64,000 nucleotides of DNA from Kineococcus xinjiangensis (GTDB taxonomy: Bacteria > Actinomycetota > Actinomycetes > Actinomycetales > Kineococcaceae): assembly GCF_002934625.1 (NCBI RefSeq), contig NZ_PTJD01000003.1, forward strand, positions 248,001-312,000, given 5' to 3'. Below, one piece after another: positions 34,505-45,181 of this stretch (the first letter of the stretch is position 1; every line of letters begins with the position of its first letter). Both the position numbers and the translations under genes were made by a program. The notes beneath the pieces are model-generated. The model searched no databases. It was given only the letters and a program-made list of their open reading frames with translations, and was not told where the DNA came from.

Positions 34505-35373
34505 GGCCGAGTGTCCCGCAGGCGGTCCGCTCCTCGGCCGAGGGGCTTGGTGGCGGTGAGGGAGAACGTCAGGGGCAGCCGGTCTCCGCCGACGGGCAGG
34601 ACGTAGCCCCCGGCGGTCTCCACCATCTGCGGCAGGGCCCGCCACGGGATGGTGCGGTGCTCGGCCAGGGAGGTCAGGGTCAGCCCGGCGTCGAGGAGGG
34701 CCTGCACGATCTCGGCGAGGGAGTGCTGCCACTCGTAGGTGTCGGCGTGCTGCAGCCGCACGTCGGCGTCGGCGTAGGTGGTGCCGTCGTCGTAGTGCTG
34801 GGGCCCGCCGGTCGGGAAGTACGGGTGGGTCAGGACCAGTGCCCCGTCGGAGCGGTCGTCGTCGACGGCGCTCAGGACCGGGTGGGCGTCGCGGACGGCG
34901 AAGAGCCCGCCGGGGCGCAGCAGACCCGCCACGACCCGGGCCCAGCGCGTCAGGTCCGGCAGCCAGCACAGGGCACCGACGCCGGTGTAGACGACGTCGA
35001 AGCGGTCGCCGCAGGCGTCGAGCGCGGAGTCGACGTCGGAGTCGAGGAAGGTGGCAGCCAGGCCCGCGCGGGCGGCGACGTCCCGGGCGGCGGCCGTGGA
35101 CGCGGAGGAGAAGTCGATGCCGGTGACGCGGGCACCGAGCCGCGCCCACGACAGGGTGTCCAGCCCGATGTGGCACTGCAGGTGCACCAGGTCCAGACCG
35201 GCGGGCGAGCCGCCGGGCAGGTGCGGGGCCATCAGCGCCAGGTCGTCGCGGACGATCGAGGTGGTCCGGGTGGGGTCGGCGATGAAGTCCTCGACGCCGT
35301 AGGCGATGAGGTGGGAGGCGACGCGTTCGTCCCAGTTGGCCCGGTTGGCGGCGACGGCGGCGGTCTCACTCAT
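34501..35373 (-). CDS. class I SAM-dependent methyltransferase
   Basis: A 290-residue methyltransferase. The SAM-binding region is somewhat altered: DLVHLQCHIGLDTLSWARLGARVTGIDFS near 60-88, followed by FDVVYTGVGALCWLPDL and LLRPGGLFAVRD. The family is common in actinobacteria with unknown acceptors. TACCGT lies 6 nt before the ATG at 35373 with no SD (leaderless candidate). It overlaps the HAD gene by 4 bp. Confidence 0.88.
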   Translation of the reverse strand: MSETAAVAANRANWDERVASHLIAYGVEDFIADPTRTTSIVRDDLALMAPHLPGGSPAGLDLVHLQCHIGLDTLSWARLGARVTGIDFSSASTAAARDVAARAGLAATFLDSDVDSALDACGDRFDVVYTGVGALCWLPDLTRWARVVAGLLRPGGLFAVRDAHPVLSAVDDDRSDGALVLTHPYFPTGGPQHYDDGTTYADADVRLQHADTYEWQHSLAEIVQALLDAGLTLTSLAEHRTIPWRALPQMVETAGGYVLPVGGDRLPLTFSLTATKPLGRGADRLRDTRP

Positions 35374-35477
35374 GGGGGCACGGTAGGAGGCCACCGGCCC
35401 CGGCCGCCCCTGAATTCCTCTGGCGCCCCGCGCCGCGCGTCCCCTCCCCGGCCGCCGGTCGGGCAGGATCGGGTGAC

Positions 35478-36059
35478 GTGCCGACCACCACGTCACCCGC
35501 CCTGCGGACCGGCAGCTTCTCCGGACGGAGCCAGCCGGTCCTCGAGGCGGGCACCGCCCTGCTCCGTCCGTGGACCCCGGTGGACGTTCCCGCCGTCGTC
35601 GCGGCCTACGAGGACCCGGCCATCCAGCGCTGGCACGCCCGCACCATGAGCCGGGCCGAGGCCGAGGCGTGGGTCGGGCACTGGGCGGGTCGGTGGGCGC
35701 AGGAGAGCGGCGGCGGCTGGGCCGTGGAGGTGGACGGGCAGGCGGCGGGACAGGTGAGCCTGCGCCGCATCGACCTGCACGAGGCCTGCGTGGAGCTGTC
35801 CTACTGGATGCTGCCGGCCGTGCGCGGCAGGGGCGTGGCCACCGCCGCGCTGACGGCCCTCACGCAGTGGGCCTTCGACCTCGGGGTGCACCGCGCCCAG
35901 CTGGACCACTCCACGCGCAACGCCGCATCGTGCCGGGTGGCGACGAAGGCGGGCTACGCGGCCGAGGGGACCGCGGTGCAGCGGGGGCTGCACGCCGACG
36001 GGTGGCACGACATGCACCTGCACGCCCGGGTCAGCGCTGCGGCCGCGCGAGAACGCTGA
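35478..36059 (+). CDS. GNAT family N-acetyltransferase
   Basis: A 193-residue acetyltransferase of the RimJ/RimL type (Acetyltransf_3). Visible features are LLRPWTPVDVPAVVAAYEDP, ELSYWMLPAVRGRGVATAAL with the acetyl-CoA loop R-G-R-G-V-A, and NAASCRVATKAGYAAEG. The substrate is unknown. The GTG has a CAGGAT hexamer 8 nt upstream and no SD. Confidence 0.88.
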   Translation: MPTTTSPALRTGSFSGRSQPVLEAGTALLRPWTPVDVPAVVAAYEDPAIQRWHARTMSRAEAEAWVGHWAGRWAQESGGGWAVEVDGQAAGQVSLRRIDLHEACVELSYWMLPAVRGRGVATAALTALTQWAFDLGVHRAQLDHSTRNAASCRVATKAGYAAEGTAVQRGLHADGWHDMHLHARVSAAAARER

Positions 36060-36075
36060 CCGCACCGCGCTCACC

Positions 36076-36116
36076 GCGCCCGGCGCCACGGGGACGCCGG
36101 GGCACCCGCCGGGCGC
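36076..36116. terminator. terminator between GNAT and CoA-lyase genes
   Basis: A perfect 10-bp GC stem (36076-36085 with 36107-36116) with a 21-nt loop lies between convergent stops. Confidence 0.5.
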
Positions 36117-36119
36117 CCC

Positions 36120-36947
36120 TCAGTCGACTGCGGCCCGCAGCACGGCCTCGGCGTGGCGCAGCACCGGGGCGTCGACCATCCGCCCCTCGAACGCGAACAC
36201 GCCGTGACGGCCCTCTGCGGCGTCGAGCACCCGCCGCGCCCAGGCGACCTCCTCCGCCGGCGGGCGGAACGCCTCCCGCACCACCGCCACCTGCGTCGGG
36301 TGGATGCACGCCTTGGCGGCGAAACCCGTCGCGGCGGCCTCCTCGGACTCCACCCGCAGCCCGTCGAGGTCGGGGATGTCGAGGTACACGGCGTCGACGG
36401 CCGCCACACCGTGCGCCCCGGCCGCGAGCAGCACGGAGGAGCGCGCGTGCCGGGCGACGTCGCGGTAGCCGCCGTCGGCGCGGCGGCTGGAGCGCCCGCC
36501 GAGGGAGGCCAGCAGGTCCTCGGCCCCCCACATCAGCGCCGCGGCACCGGCCGCGGCGATCTCCGGGGCCGCGAGCACGCCCCGGGCCGTCTCGCACAGC
36601 GCGACGACCCGCAGCGGGGCCAGCGCCCGCACCTGCTCCGCCGACTCGGCCTTCGCCAGCATCACCAGGTCGAACGGTGTCGCCGCCACCGCCTCGAGGT
36701 CGCGGTCCTGCTCCTCGCCGGCCGCGTTGACCCGCACGAGGGTCCGGGCGGGGTCGAGGTCGGCCGCGCGCAGGGCGCGGCGCGCGGCGTCCCTGGCCTC
36801 CGGCCGCACCCCGTCCTCCAGGTCGAGGATCACCACGTCCGCTGCGGCGGCGGCCTTCCCGAAGCGCTCGGGGCGGTCGGCCGGGCAGAAGAGCAGCGCG
36901 GGCCCGGCGAACGGGTTCCCGCCCGGCCCGGCGGTGGCGCTGCTCAC
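36120..36947 (-). CDS. CitE-like 3-hydroxyacyl-CoA lyase (HpcH/HpaI fold)
   Basis: A 275-residue TIM-barrel lyase. Metal and substrate residues are in ILDLEDGVRP, LVRVNA, VALCETARGVLAAPEI, WGAEDL and CIHPTQ. It matches the position and size of Rv2498c, reported as a stereospecific (R)-HMG-CoA lyase of leucine breakdown, from recall. Its GTG start overlaps the MaoC gene stop by 4 bp. It would cleave (R)-HMG-CoA to acetyl-CoA and acetoacetate. Confidence 0.88.
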   Translation of the reverse strand: MSSATAGPGGNPFAGPALLFCPADRPERFGKAAAAADVVILDLEDGVRPEARDAARRALRAADLDPARTLVRVNAAGEEQDRDLEAVAATPFDLVMLAKAESAEQVRALAPLRVVALCETARGVLAAPEIAAAGAAALMWGAEDLLASLGGRSSRRADGGYRDVARHARSSVLLAAGAHGVAAVDAVYLDIPDLDGLRVESEEAAATGFAAKACIHPTQVAVVREAFRPPAEEVAWARRVLDAAEGRHGVFAFEGRMVDAPVLRHAEAVLRAAVD

Positions 36948-37438
36948 GCCGCCCCGTCCGGGCGGCGCAGGATGAGCGCTGCGCGCACCGCCACGGCCAC
37001 CACGACGTCGTCCTGGTTGCGGGCGGTGTGCTCGAACGTCACGACGCCCTCCCGGGGCCGGCTCGACGAGAGCCGCTTCTCCCGCACCACCGTCTCACCG
37101 TAGATGGTGTCGCCGTGGAACACCGGCGCGGGGAAGCGGACCTCGGAGAAACCCAGGTTCGCCACCGTGGTGCCCTGCGTGAGCTGGGCGACGGACAGGC
37201 CGACCAGGGTGGACAGGGTGAACAGGCTGTTGACCAGCCGCTTGCCGAACGGCTGCGTGGAACTCCACGCCTCGTCCAGGTGCAGCGCCTGCGGGTTCAT
37301 CGTGAGGGTGGAGAACAGGACGTTGTCCGCCTCCGTCACCGTCCGCCCGGGCCGGTGCAGGTAGCGCACCCCCGTCGTCAGCTCCTCGAACCACAGGCCC
37401 CGCTGCTCCACCTCGCGCACGCCGGCCGCCTCCGCCAT
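36944..37438 (-). CDS. MaoC family dehydratase
   Basis: A 164-residue hotdog-fold hydratase. It has NVLFSTLTMNPQALHLDEAW (the hydratase-2 motif with catalytic Asn/His positions) and FGKRLVNSLFTLSTLVGLSV. In the homologous mycobacterial block (Rv2499c) the enzyme is thought to hydrate 3-methylglutaconyl-CoA to the (R)-isomer. GGGAGGAG precedes the ATG at 37438. Confidence 0.9.
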   Translation of the reverse strand: MAEAAGVREVEQRGLWFEELTTGVRYLHRPGRTVTEADNVLFSTLTMNPQALHLDEAWSSTQPFGKRLVNSLFTLSTLVGLSVAQLTQGTTVANLGFSEVRFPAPVFHGDTIYGETVVREKRLSSSRPREGVVTFEHTARNQDDVVVAVAVRAALILRRPDGAA

Positions 37439-37496
37439 CGCCGCTCCTCCCTCGTCCACTGCCCGCTCCTCCGCTGCCCGTCGCACGCCGCTGCGC

Positions 37497-38693
37497 TCAG
37501 GCCGGCTTCGGCAGGCCGAGCAGGCGGCCGATGAGCATCCGCTGCACCTCGCTGGTGCCCTCGCCGATCTCCAGGATCTTGGCGTCGCGGTAGAAGCGGC
37601 CGACGAGGCTCTCGTTGGAGAAACCCTTGCCGCCGAACACCTGCACCGCCTCGCGGGCCGTGGTGGCCGCCGCCTCGCTGGCGAACAGCTTGGCGATGTA
37701 GGCCTCCTGCGAGTACGGGCGGCCCTGGTCGGCCAGCCACGCCGCGCGCCACACCGCGTCGCGGGCGAGCTGGGCGCGGACCGCCATGTCGGCGATCTTG
37801 AAGGAGATGCCCTGGTAGGTGCCGATGGCCCGGCCGAACGCCTCCCGCTCGCCGGCGTAGCGCAGGCACTCGTCGAGGCAGCCCTGGATCATCCCGACGG
37901 CCAGCGCGGCGATGGCGACCCGTCCGCCGTCGAGGGCGCCGAGGAAGTTGCGCAGCCCCTGCCCGCGCTCGCCCAGGGTGTGGGAGACGGGGACGCGGCA
38001 GTCGCGGAAGACGAGGTTGCGGTTGTCGATGGTGCGCCAGCCGACGAGGTCGTTGCGCTCCTGCGGCTCGAACCCGGGGGTTCCGGCGGGGACGATGATG
38101 GTGGTGATCTCCGGGCGCCCGTCGGGCTGCGTGCCGGTGACGGCGGTGACGGTGCAGTGCGAGGTGATGGGGCTGCCCGCGTTGCCGATCCACGACTTGC
38201 TGCCGTTGATGACCCACTCGTCCCCGTCGAGCTCCGCGCGGGTCTTCATGCCGACGGTGTCGCTGCCGCCGCCCGGCTCGGTGAGGCCGAAGCCGGCGAC
38301 CTTCTGCCCCGTGAGCAGGTCGGGCAGCCAGCGCTCCTTCTGCTCCGGCGTGCCCCAGCGCGCGATCGGGGCGGCGCCGAGACCGGTGGAGGACTCCAGG
38401 GTGATGCCCAGGGACTGGTCGGCCCGGCCGACCTCCTCGATGGCGAGGCAGAGCTCCAGCAGGCCGCCGCCGCTGCCGCCGTACTCCTCGGGGAAGGAGA
38501 GGCCGAAGAACCCCTCACGGCCCATCGCCTGGATGATCTCGACCGGGTACTCCCCGGTGCGGTACATGTCCGCGGCGACGGGGGTGATCCGCTGCTGCGC
38601 GAACTCGTGCACGCGCGCGCGCAGGTCCTGCTGCTCCTTGGTGAGCTCGAAGGACAGGCCGGTGTTGGCGGCGGGGTTCGTCTGGGGGCTCAT
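37497..38693 (-). CDS. acyl-CoA dehydrogenase (isovaleryl-CoA type)
   Basis: A 398-residue flavoenzyme. It has the substrate/FAD loop GFGLTEPGGGSDTVGMKTRAEL, NGSKSWIGNAGS, and the C-terminal QVFGGKGFSNESLVGRFYRDAKILEIGEGTSEVQRMLIGR. The catalytic base is the Glu in EIGEGTSE-type members or at an earlier position; I did not resolve it. Its place between accA1 and maoC matches fadE19 and suggests isovaleryl-CoA oxidation. Confidence 0.93.
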   Translation of the reverse strand: MSPQTNPAANTGLSFELTKEQQDLRARVHEFAQQRITPVAADMYRTGEYPVEIIQAMGREGFFGLSFPEEYGGSGGGLLELCLAIEEVGRADQSLGITLESSTGLGAAPIARWGTPEQKERWLPDLLTGQKVAGFGLTEPGGGSDTVGMKTRAELDGDEWVINGSKSWIGNAGSPITSHCTVTAVTGTQPDGRPEITTIIVPAGTPGFEPQERNDLVGWRTIDNRNLVFRDCRVPVSHTLGERGQGLRNFLGALDGGRVAIAALAVGMIQGCLDECLRYAGEREAFGRAIGTYQGISFKIADMAVRAQLARDAVWRAAWLADQGRPYSQEAYIAKLFASEAAATTAREAVQVFGGKGFSNESLVGRFYRDAKILEIGEGTSEVQRMLIGRLLGLPKPA

Positions 38694-38808
38694 CGTTCGG
38701 GCTCCTCGCCTCGGGTGGTCGTCGGGGTGGGGAACCGCGGGTCCGGGTGGGGCCCGCGGTGGTGGCCGGGGTGCTGGTGGCGCTCCGGCCGGGAGTTCGC
38801 CGACCGGC

Positions 38809-38852
38809 TGGTCGTGAACTCGTGGATCGTGAACTCGTGGGTCGTGTGCTCG
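38809..38852. repeat. three imperfect 15-bp direct repeats
   Basis: Units at 38809-38822, 38823-38837 and 38838-38852 share TGG-(A/G)-TCGTGAACTCG with a few changes. They lie in the 178-bp gap between accA1 and the acyl-CoA dehydrogenase gene. They could be a protein-binding array or a slippage product. Confidence 0.6.
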
Positions 38853-38871
38853 CGGCTCGTCGGGCGGGCCG

Positions 38872-41001
38872 TCAGCCGGTCCCGCCGTCCGCGGTCACCT
38901 CGGCGACCGGGTGCCCGAGGGCGATGCGGTCACCGACCGCCACGTCCACGGACGCGACGACGCCGTCGACGGGGGAGCGCAGGGGGAGCTCCATCTTCAT
39001 CGCCTCCATCACGACGAGGACGTCGCCGGCGCTGACCGCCTGCCCCTGGGTGGCGTTCACGGCGACGACGGTGCCCGGCATCGGCGCCGTGAGGGCGCCA
39101 CCGCCCGTGGCGGCGGCCTCGCCTCCCGCAGCCAGTTCCGGGCGGGGGAACGAGACGACCTCACCGCGGTGGACCACGGTGACCTCCCGCGCCCCCACCT
39201 CGACGAGCAGGTCGTGCACGGTGCCGTCGATCTCCAGGCGCAGCGCCGGCGGCTCGGCACGGCCCGCCGGCCGGACCTCCCAGCGCCGCCCGGAACCGCC
39301 CGCGTCGGCGGAACCCTCCAGGGAGACCGAACCTCCGGTGCGGTCCACCCGCAGCGTCGCCGTCCCGCCGTCGTGGACCAGCCGGACGGCGACCTCCACC
39401 GGCCGGCCGCCGAGGCGCCAGCCGTCCCCGGTGGCGAAGGGCGAGCGGTCGCCGTGCGGTTCTCCGGAGCGCGCCTGCCCGTGACCCCACCCGTGGCCCT
39501 GCCCCGCCGCGTCCGCGACGGCCCAGGCGGCGGCGCACAGCGCCACGTCCGGCTCGGGGCGCGGGAACGCGCCGGGGTTGCGGTCCAGCCACGCCGTGTC
39601 GATGTCCGCGGCCGCGTAGGCGTCCGAGGCCGTCAGTCGCCGCAGGAACCCCGTGTTCGTCGTCAGGCCCGTGATCGCGGTGGCGTCCAGCGCGGCCAGC
39701 AACCGGCGCCGGGCGGCGTCGCGGTCGGGCCCGTGCACGACGACCTTGGCGAGCATCGGGTCGTACCAGGTCCCCACCTGCTGACCGGAGCGCAGCGCCT
39801 CGTCGACGCGGGCCCGCTGCGGCCAGCGCACCGTGCGGGCGGTTCCGGCCTGCGGGAGGAACCCCGCGTCCGGGTCCTCGGCGTAGACCCGCACCTCGAT
39901 GGCGTGCCCGTCGAGGCGCACGTCCTCCTGCCCGAACGGCAGCGGCCGGCCCTGGGCCACGTCGAGCTGCAGGCGCACCAGGTCCAGCCCGGTGACGAGC
40001 TCCGTGACGGGGTGCTCCACCTGCAGGCGGGTGTTCACCTCCAGGAAGTAGAAGTCCTCCCCGTCGACGAGGAACTCCACGGTGCCGGCGTTGACGTAGC
40101 CGACGTGGCGGGCGAGCCGCACGGCGGCGCCGGTCACCGCCTCGCGCACGTGCTCCGGCAGCGTCGCGGCGGGAGCCTCCTCGACGACCTTCTGGTGCCG
40201 TCGCTGGACGGAGCAGTCCCGCTCGAACAGGTGCAGCACGCAGCCGTGCGCGTCGGCGAGGACCTGCACCTCGATGTGCCGGCCCCGCTCGACGTAGCGC
40301 TCCAGGAGCATGGTGTCGTCACCGAAGGCGGCCATCGACTCCCGCCGGGCGGCGGCGAGCGCATCGGTCAGCTCCGCGGCGCTGCGCACGATGCGCATGC
40401 CCTTGCCGCCGCCACCCGCCGCGGCCTTCACCAGCAGGGGCAGCCCCACCTCGGCCAGCGCCTGCTCCAGCACCTCCGCGGCCTCGGTTCCGCTGGGCAG
40501 CTCCAGCGCCGGTACGACCGGCACGCCCGCCGCGACCGCGATGCGCCGTGCCTCGTCCTTGCGGCCCATGAGGTCGATGACGTCGGCGGAGGGGCCCACG
40601 AAGACCAGGCCCGCGTCGGCGCAGGCGCGCGCGAAACCGGCGCGCTCCGAGAGGAACCCGTACCCGGGGTGCACGGCGTCGGCGCCGGCGGTCCGTGCGG
40701 CGGCGAGGAGGGCGGGCACGGACAGGTAGGACTCCGCGGCCGGGGCGGGACCGAGGCGCACCGCCGTGTCGGCCTCCGCCACGTGCGGGGCGTCGCGGTC
40801 GGCGTCGGAGTAGACGGCCACCGTGCGCAGGCCGGCCTCCCGTGCGGCGCGCAGCACGCGCACCGCGATCTCGCCGCGGTTGGCGACGAGCAGGGTGCCG
40901 AAGGGACGGCAGGCCGGGGCGGTCACGGGCCCCGGGGCGGTGGCCGTCTCGTCGGGGGACGTCACGGGGGAGTTCGCGGGGGACGTCGTGGAGGTCGTCA
41001 T
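38872..41001 (-). CDS. accA1: biotin-dependent acyl-CoA carboxylase alpha subunit (methylcrotonyl type)
   Basis: A 709-residue fusion of biotin carboxylase and biotin carrier. ATP-grasp motifs include VANRGEIAVRVLRAAREAG, HPGYGFLSE, AAAGGGGKGMRIV, and EVNTRLQVEHPVTE. The C-terminal carrier domain holds the biotin lysine Lys669 in EAMKME, which BirA (5596-6564) would modify. It carboxylates biotin, and the accD1 product at 41006 transfers it to 3-methylcrotonyl-CoA. The two genes are 4 bp apart. Confidence 0.94.
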   Translation of the reverse strand: MTTSTTSPANSPVTSPDETATAPGPVTAPACRPFGTLLVANRGEIAVRVLRAAREAGLRTVAVYSDADRDAPHVAEADTAVRLGPAPAAESYLSVPALLAAARTAGADAVHPGYGFLSERAGFARACADAGLVFVGPSADVIDLMGRKDEARRIAVAAGVPVVPALELPSGTEAAEVLEQALAEVGLPLLVKAAAGGGGKGMRIVRSAAELTDALAAARRESMAAFGDDTMLLERYVERGRHIEVQVLADAHGCVLHLFERDCSVQRRHQKVVEEAPAATLPEHVREAVTGAAVRLARHVGYVNAGTVEFLVDGEDFYFLEVNTRLQVEHPVTELVTGLDLVRLQLDVAQGRPLPFGQEDVRLDGHAIEVRVYAEDPDAGFLPQAGTARTVRWPQRARVDEALRSGQQVGTWYDPMLAKVVVHGPDRDAARRRLLAALDATAITGLTTNTGFLRRLTASDAYAAADIDTAWLDRNPGAFPRPEPDVALCAAAWAVADAAGQGHGWGHGQARSGEPHGDRSPFATGDGWRLGGRPVEVAVRLVHDGGTATLRVDRTGGSVSLEGSADAGGSGRRWEVRPAGRAEPPALRLEIDGTVHDLLVEVGAREVTVVHRGEVVSFPRPELAAGGEAAATGGGALTAPMPGTVVAVNATQGQAVSAGDVLVVMEAMKMELPLRSPVDGVVASVDVAVGDRIALGHPVAEVTADGGTG

Positions 41002-41005
41002 GGGG

Positions 41006-42604
<1,599 letters not shown>

Positions 42605-42667
42605 GCCCGACGCTCCTCCCGCATCGTCGGCGGGCCCCGTCGCCCGCCCGGCCGCGCTACGCTGCCG

Positions 42668-42683
42668 TTGACGTAAACGTAAG
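42668..42683. promoter_or_regulatory. candidate LiuR/MerR operator
   Basis: The 16 bp TTGACGTAAACGTAAG has a partial inverted repeat with ACGT half-sites and resembles the published LiuR motif from recall. It lies in the gap between accD1 and the MerR gene and overlaps a minus-strand -10 (TACGTT) whose -35 is TTGCAC (42699-42704) at 17-bp spacing. Confidence 0.6.
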
Positions 42684-42714
42684 CTTCCTGGGCCGACGGT
42701 GCAAGGGGGTCGCG

Positions 42715-43164
42715 GTGGACACGACGGCGGAGGCCGGCAGCGGGCGTGCCGAGGGCGGGACGCGGACCGCGGAACCCCCGGGCGGGACGCACACCATCGC
42801 CCAGGTGGCGGAGGAGTTCGGCATCACCCTGCGCACCATCCGCTGGTACGAGGACCAGGGCCTCATCAGCCCCGAGCGCCGCGGGCAGCAGCGGCTCTTC
42901 CGCCCCCGCGACCGGGTCCGCCTGGCCCTGGTCCTGCGCGGCAAGCGGCTCGGCTTCTCCCTGGAGGAGATCCGCACCATCCTCGACATGTACGACGCCG
43001 AGCCCGGCGAGACCGGCCAGCTGCGCTACCTGCTGGAGCAGATCCACCGCCGCCGCGCCGAGCTGCTCCAGCGCCAGCGCGACCTGCAGCAGACCCTCGC
43101 CGAGTTCGACGAGCTCGAGCAGCGCTGCCGCGACGACCTCGGCCGCCTGGAGAGCAGCGGCTGA
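42715..43164 (+). CDS. MerR family regulator (LiuR-like)
   Basis: A 149-residue regulator. The winged helix occupies about 24-92 ([44 protein letters not shown], in part), and a coiled-coil dimer helix rich in Arg/Gln/Glu follows (about 105-145). No metal-binding cysteine pair is present. Position and family fit LiuR-type regulators of branched-chain amino acid catabolism. The GTG at 42715 has AGGGGG upstream. Confidence 0.88.
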   Translation: MDTTAEAGSGRAEGGTRTAEPPGGTHTIAQVAEEFGITLRTIRWYEDQGLISPERRGQQRLFRPRDRVRLALVLRGKRLGFSLEEIRTILDMYDAEPGETGQLRYLLEQIHRRRAELLQRQRDLQQTLAEFDELEQRCRDDLGRLESSG

Positions 43165-43243
43165 CACCCGCAGCCGCTCGGGCCCACCCACCGCTCGCGC
43201 CGGCCGGGTCGCGCGGCACGGCGCCGCGGGTGACGCTGCTGGG

Positions 43244-44221
43244 GTGGCCCCCGCCCCCACCCCACGGCCCCTCTCCGCACCCACCCTCCCGGCCGGCCTG
43301 CCGGAACGGATCCGCCGCGGCTTCCGCTCCCGCGTCTCCGGCGACCCCACCGGGGCGCCCGACTGGGTGCGCGACATCGCCACCGTGGGGGAGGGCCCCG
43401 GCTGGTTCGAGCCCGGCGGCCTCGTCTGGGAGGTCCACGGCGACACCTCGACCCTCGTCGGCGGGGTCGCGGCCCTCCTCGGCCAGGGTGCCCACCCGCT
43501 CGCCCTCGCAGGGGTGCAGCGCCACTCCGCCTACCGGCAGGACCCCTGGCTGCGCCTGGCCGGCACCGCGCGCTGGCTGGTGGTGAGCACCTTCGGCTCC
43601 ACCCAGCTCGCCGAGCGCGAGGCGGCGCGCGTGCGCTCCCTGCACACCCGCGTCCGGGGCAGCGACGACGCCGGGCGCCGCTACGCCGCCTCCGACCCCG
43701 CCCTGCTGCGCTGGGTGCACCTGGCCTTCACCGACGCCTTCCTCGCCGCCCAGCTCGCCGTCGGCGCCGACCTGGCGCCCCGCTTCGGCCGGCGCTGGCC
43801 CGACGCCTACGTGGCCGACTGGAGACGCAGCGCCGAGGCGCTCGGCGCCCGCGACCTGCCCACTACCCGGGCGGAGCTCGCCGAGGCGCTGGCGGCCTTC
43901 GCGCCCGCGCTCGAGCCGGTGCCCGCCGACCTGCACGAGTTCCTCGCGTCCCCGCCCGGGCTCAGCCGCCCGGAGCGCCTCTTCTACGCGGGCCTGCACG
44001 CAGCCGCGGAGCAGGTGCTCTCCCCGGTCGTCGCCCCCTTCGCCGGGGTCGCCGGCCGGGACGGCGGCGGGTCGCGGGGCCGGGCGCGGCTGTGGCGGAC
44101 GAGGCTCCAGCTGCGCGCGCTCGAGGTGGTGCTCGGCCCGTACAGCGCCTCGGAGGCGGCCGCCCGCCACCGCCTCGGGATGGGACCCGCCCCGGCCTGG
44201 CTGGCGGAGGCGGCCGCCTGA
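43244..44221 (+). CDS. oxygenase MpaB family protein (DUF2236)
   Basis: A 325-residue protein with family marks FEPGGLVWEVHGDTSTLVGGVAALLGQGAHPLALAGV, WLVVSTFGST, and LLRWVHLAFTDAFLAA. The family includes a fungal oxygenase of mycophenolate synthesis and the rubber oxygenase Lcp; conserved His/Arg residues bind haem in Lcp, but whether it does here is unknown. It starts 79 nt after the MerR gene and may be co-transcribed. The start is weakly supported; the GTG at 43244 has no good SD. Confidence 0.82.
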   Translation: MAPAPTPRPLSAPTLPAGLPERIRRGFRSRVSGDPTGAPDWVRDIATVGEGPGWFEPGGLVWEVHGDTSTLVGGVAALLGQGAHPLALAGVQRHSAYRQDPWLRLAGTARWLVVSTFGSTQLAEREAARVRSLHTRVRGSDDAGRRYAASDPALLRWVHLAFTDAFLAAQLAVGADLAPRFGRRWPDAYVADWRRSAEALGARDLPTTRAELAEALAAFAPALEPVPADLHEFLASPPGLSRPERLFYAGLHAAAEQVLSPVVAPFAGVAGRDGGGSRGRARLWRTRLQLRALEVVLGPYSASEAAARHRLGMGPAPAWLAEAAA

Positions 44222-44240
44222 GGGGGCCGGGCCGATCTCC

Positions 44241-45011
44241 CTACCGCGGCGCCATCCGCAGCGCGCCGTCCATGCGGATCGTCTCGCCGTTGAGGTAGTC
44301 GTGCTCCACCACCATCGCGACGAGCTGGGCGAACTCGTCCGGGCGGCACAGCCGCTTCGGGAACGGCACGCTCGCCGCCAGCCCCGCGCGGAAGTCCTCG
44401 TCCACCCCCGCCAGCAGCGGCGTGTCGACGATGCCGGGCGCGATCGTCACCACCCGGATGCCCGAGGAGGCCAGGTCGCGCGCCAGCGGCAGGGTCATCC
44501 CCGCCACCGCCGCCTTCGACGCGGAGTACGCCGCCTGCCCGATCTGCCCGTCGAACGCCGCCACCGACGCGGTGTTGACGATGACGCCGCGCTGCCCGTC
44601 GGCGCCGGGCTCCGCCGCGGCCATCGCCTCCGCCGCCGCGACCACCACCGCGAACGTCCCCACGAGGTTCACCTCGACCACGCGGCGGAAGAGGTCCACG
44701 TCGTGCGGGCCGGAACGGCTGAGGACCCGAGCGCCGGGCGCGATCCCCGCGCAGTTCACCGCCACCCGCAGCGGCAGCCCGGAGGCGGTGACCTGCTCCA
44801 CCGCCGCGCGCACCTGCAGCGGGTCCGTCACGTCGGCCGGCACGAGGGTCACGCCGTCGGCGACCCCGCCCGCGGCCGTGGCGGTCTCCACCCCCGCCGG
44901 CAGGTCGAGGGCGAACACCCGGGCCCCCCGCGCCGCCAGGGTCCGGGCCGTCGCGGCCCCCAGACCGGAGGCCCCGCCGGTGACGAGGGCTGCCGAACCG
45001 GTGCACTGCAT
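44241..45011 (-). CDS. short-chain dehydrogenase/reductase (3-hydroxyacyl-CoA type)
   Basis: A 256-residue SDR. NAD(H) motif TGGASGLG is at 11-18, NCAGIAPG near 86, and the catalytic Ser-Tyr-Lys triad lies in NTASVAAFDGQIGQAAYSASKAAV. The FDGQ segment and length match 3-hydroxyacyl-CoA dehydrogenase type 2 (HSD10-like). It may belong to branched-chain acyl-CoA oxidation nearby but is on its own transcript. GGAGG precedes the ATG. Confidence 0.9.
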   Translation of the reverse strand: MQCTGSAALVTGGASGLGAATARTLAARGARVFALDLPAGVETATAAGGVADGVTLVPADVTDPLQVRAAVEQVTASGLPLRVAVNCAGIAPGARVLSRSGPHDVDLFRRVVEVNLVGTFAVVVAAAEAMAAAEPGADGQRGVIVNTASVAAFDGQIGQAAYSASKAAVAGMTLPLARDLASSGIRVVTIAPGIVDTPLLAGVDEDFRAGLAASVPFPKRLCRPDEFAQLVAMVVEHDYLNGETIRMDGALRMAPR

Positions 45012-45181
45012 GGGGAGACCTCCAGCCTCGCGGCGCCCGCTCCGTCGCGGCCGCCTCTCGGCGGACGAGGATAGGGGCCGCCCGGCTCCGCGGCGGGGCC
45101 GCCGGGGGAGGTGGGCAGGCGTGGGTGGAGGAGACGCGGGCGGCGCGCCCTCCTACGCTGTAGCGGGGCCCGAGGTGGCCG

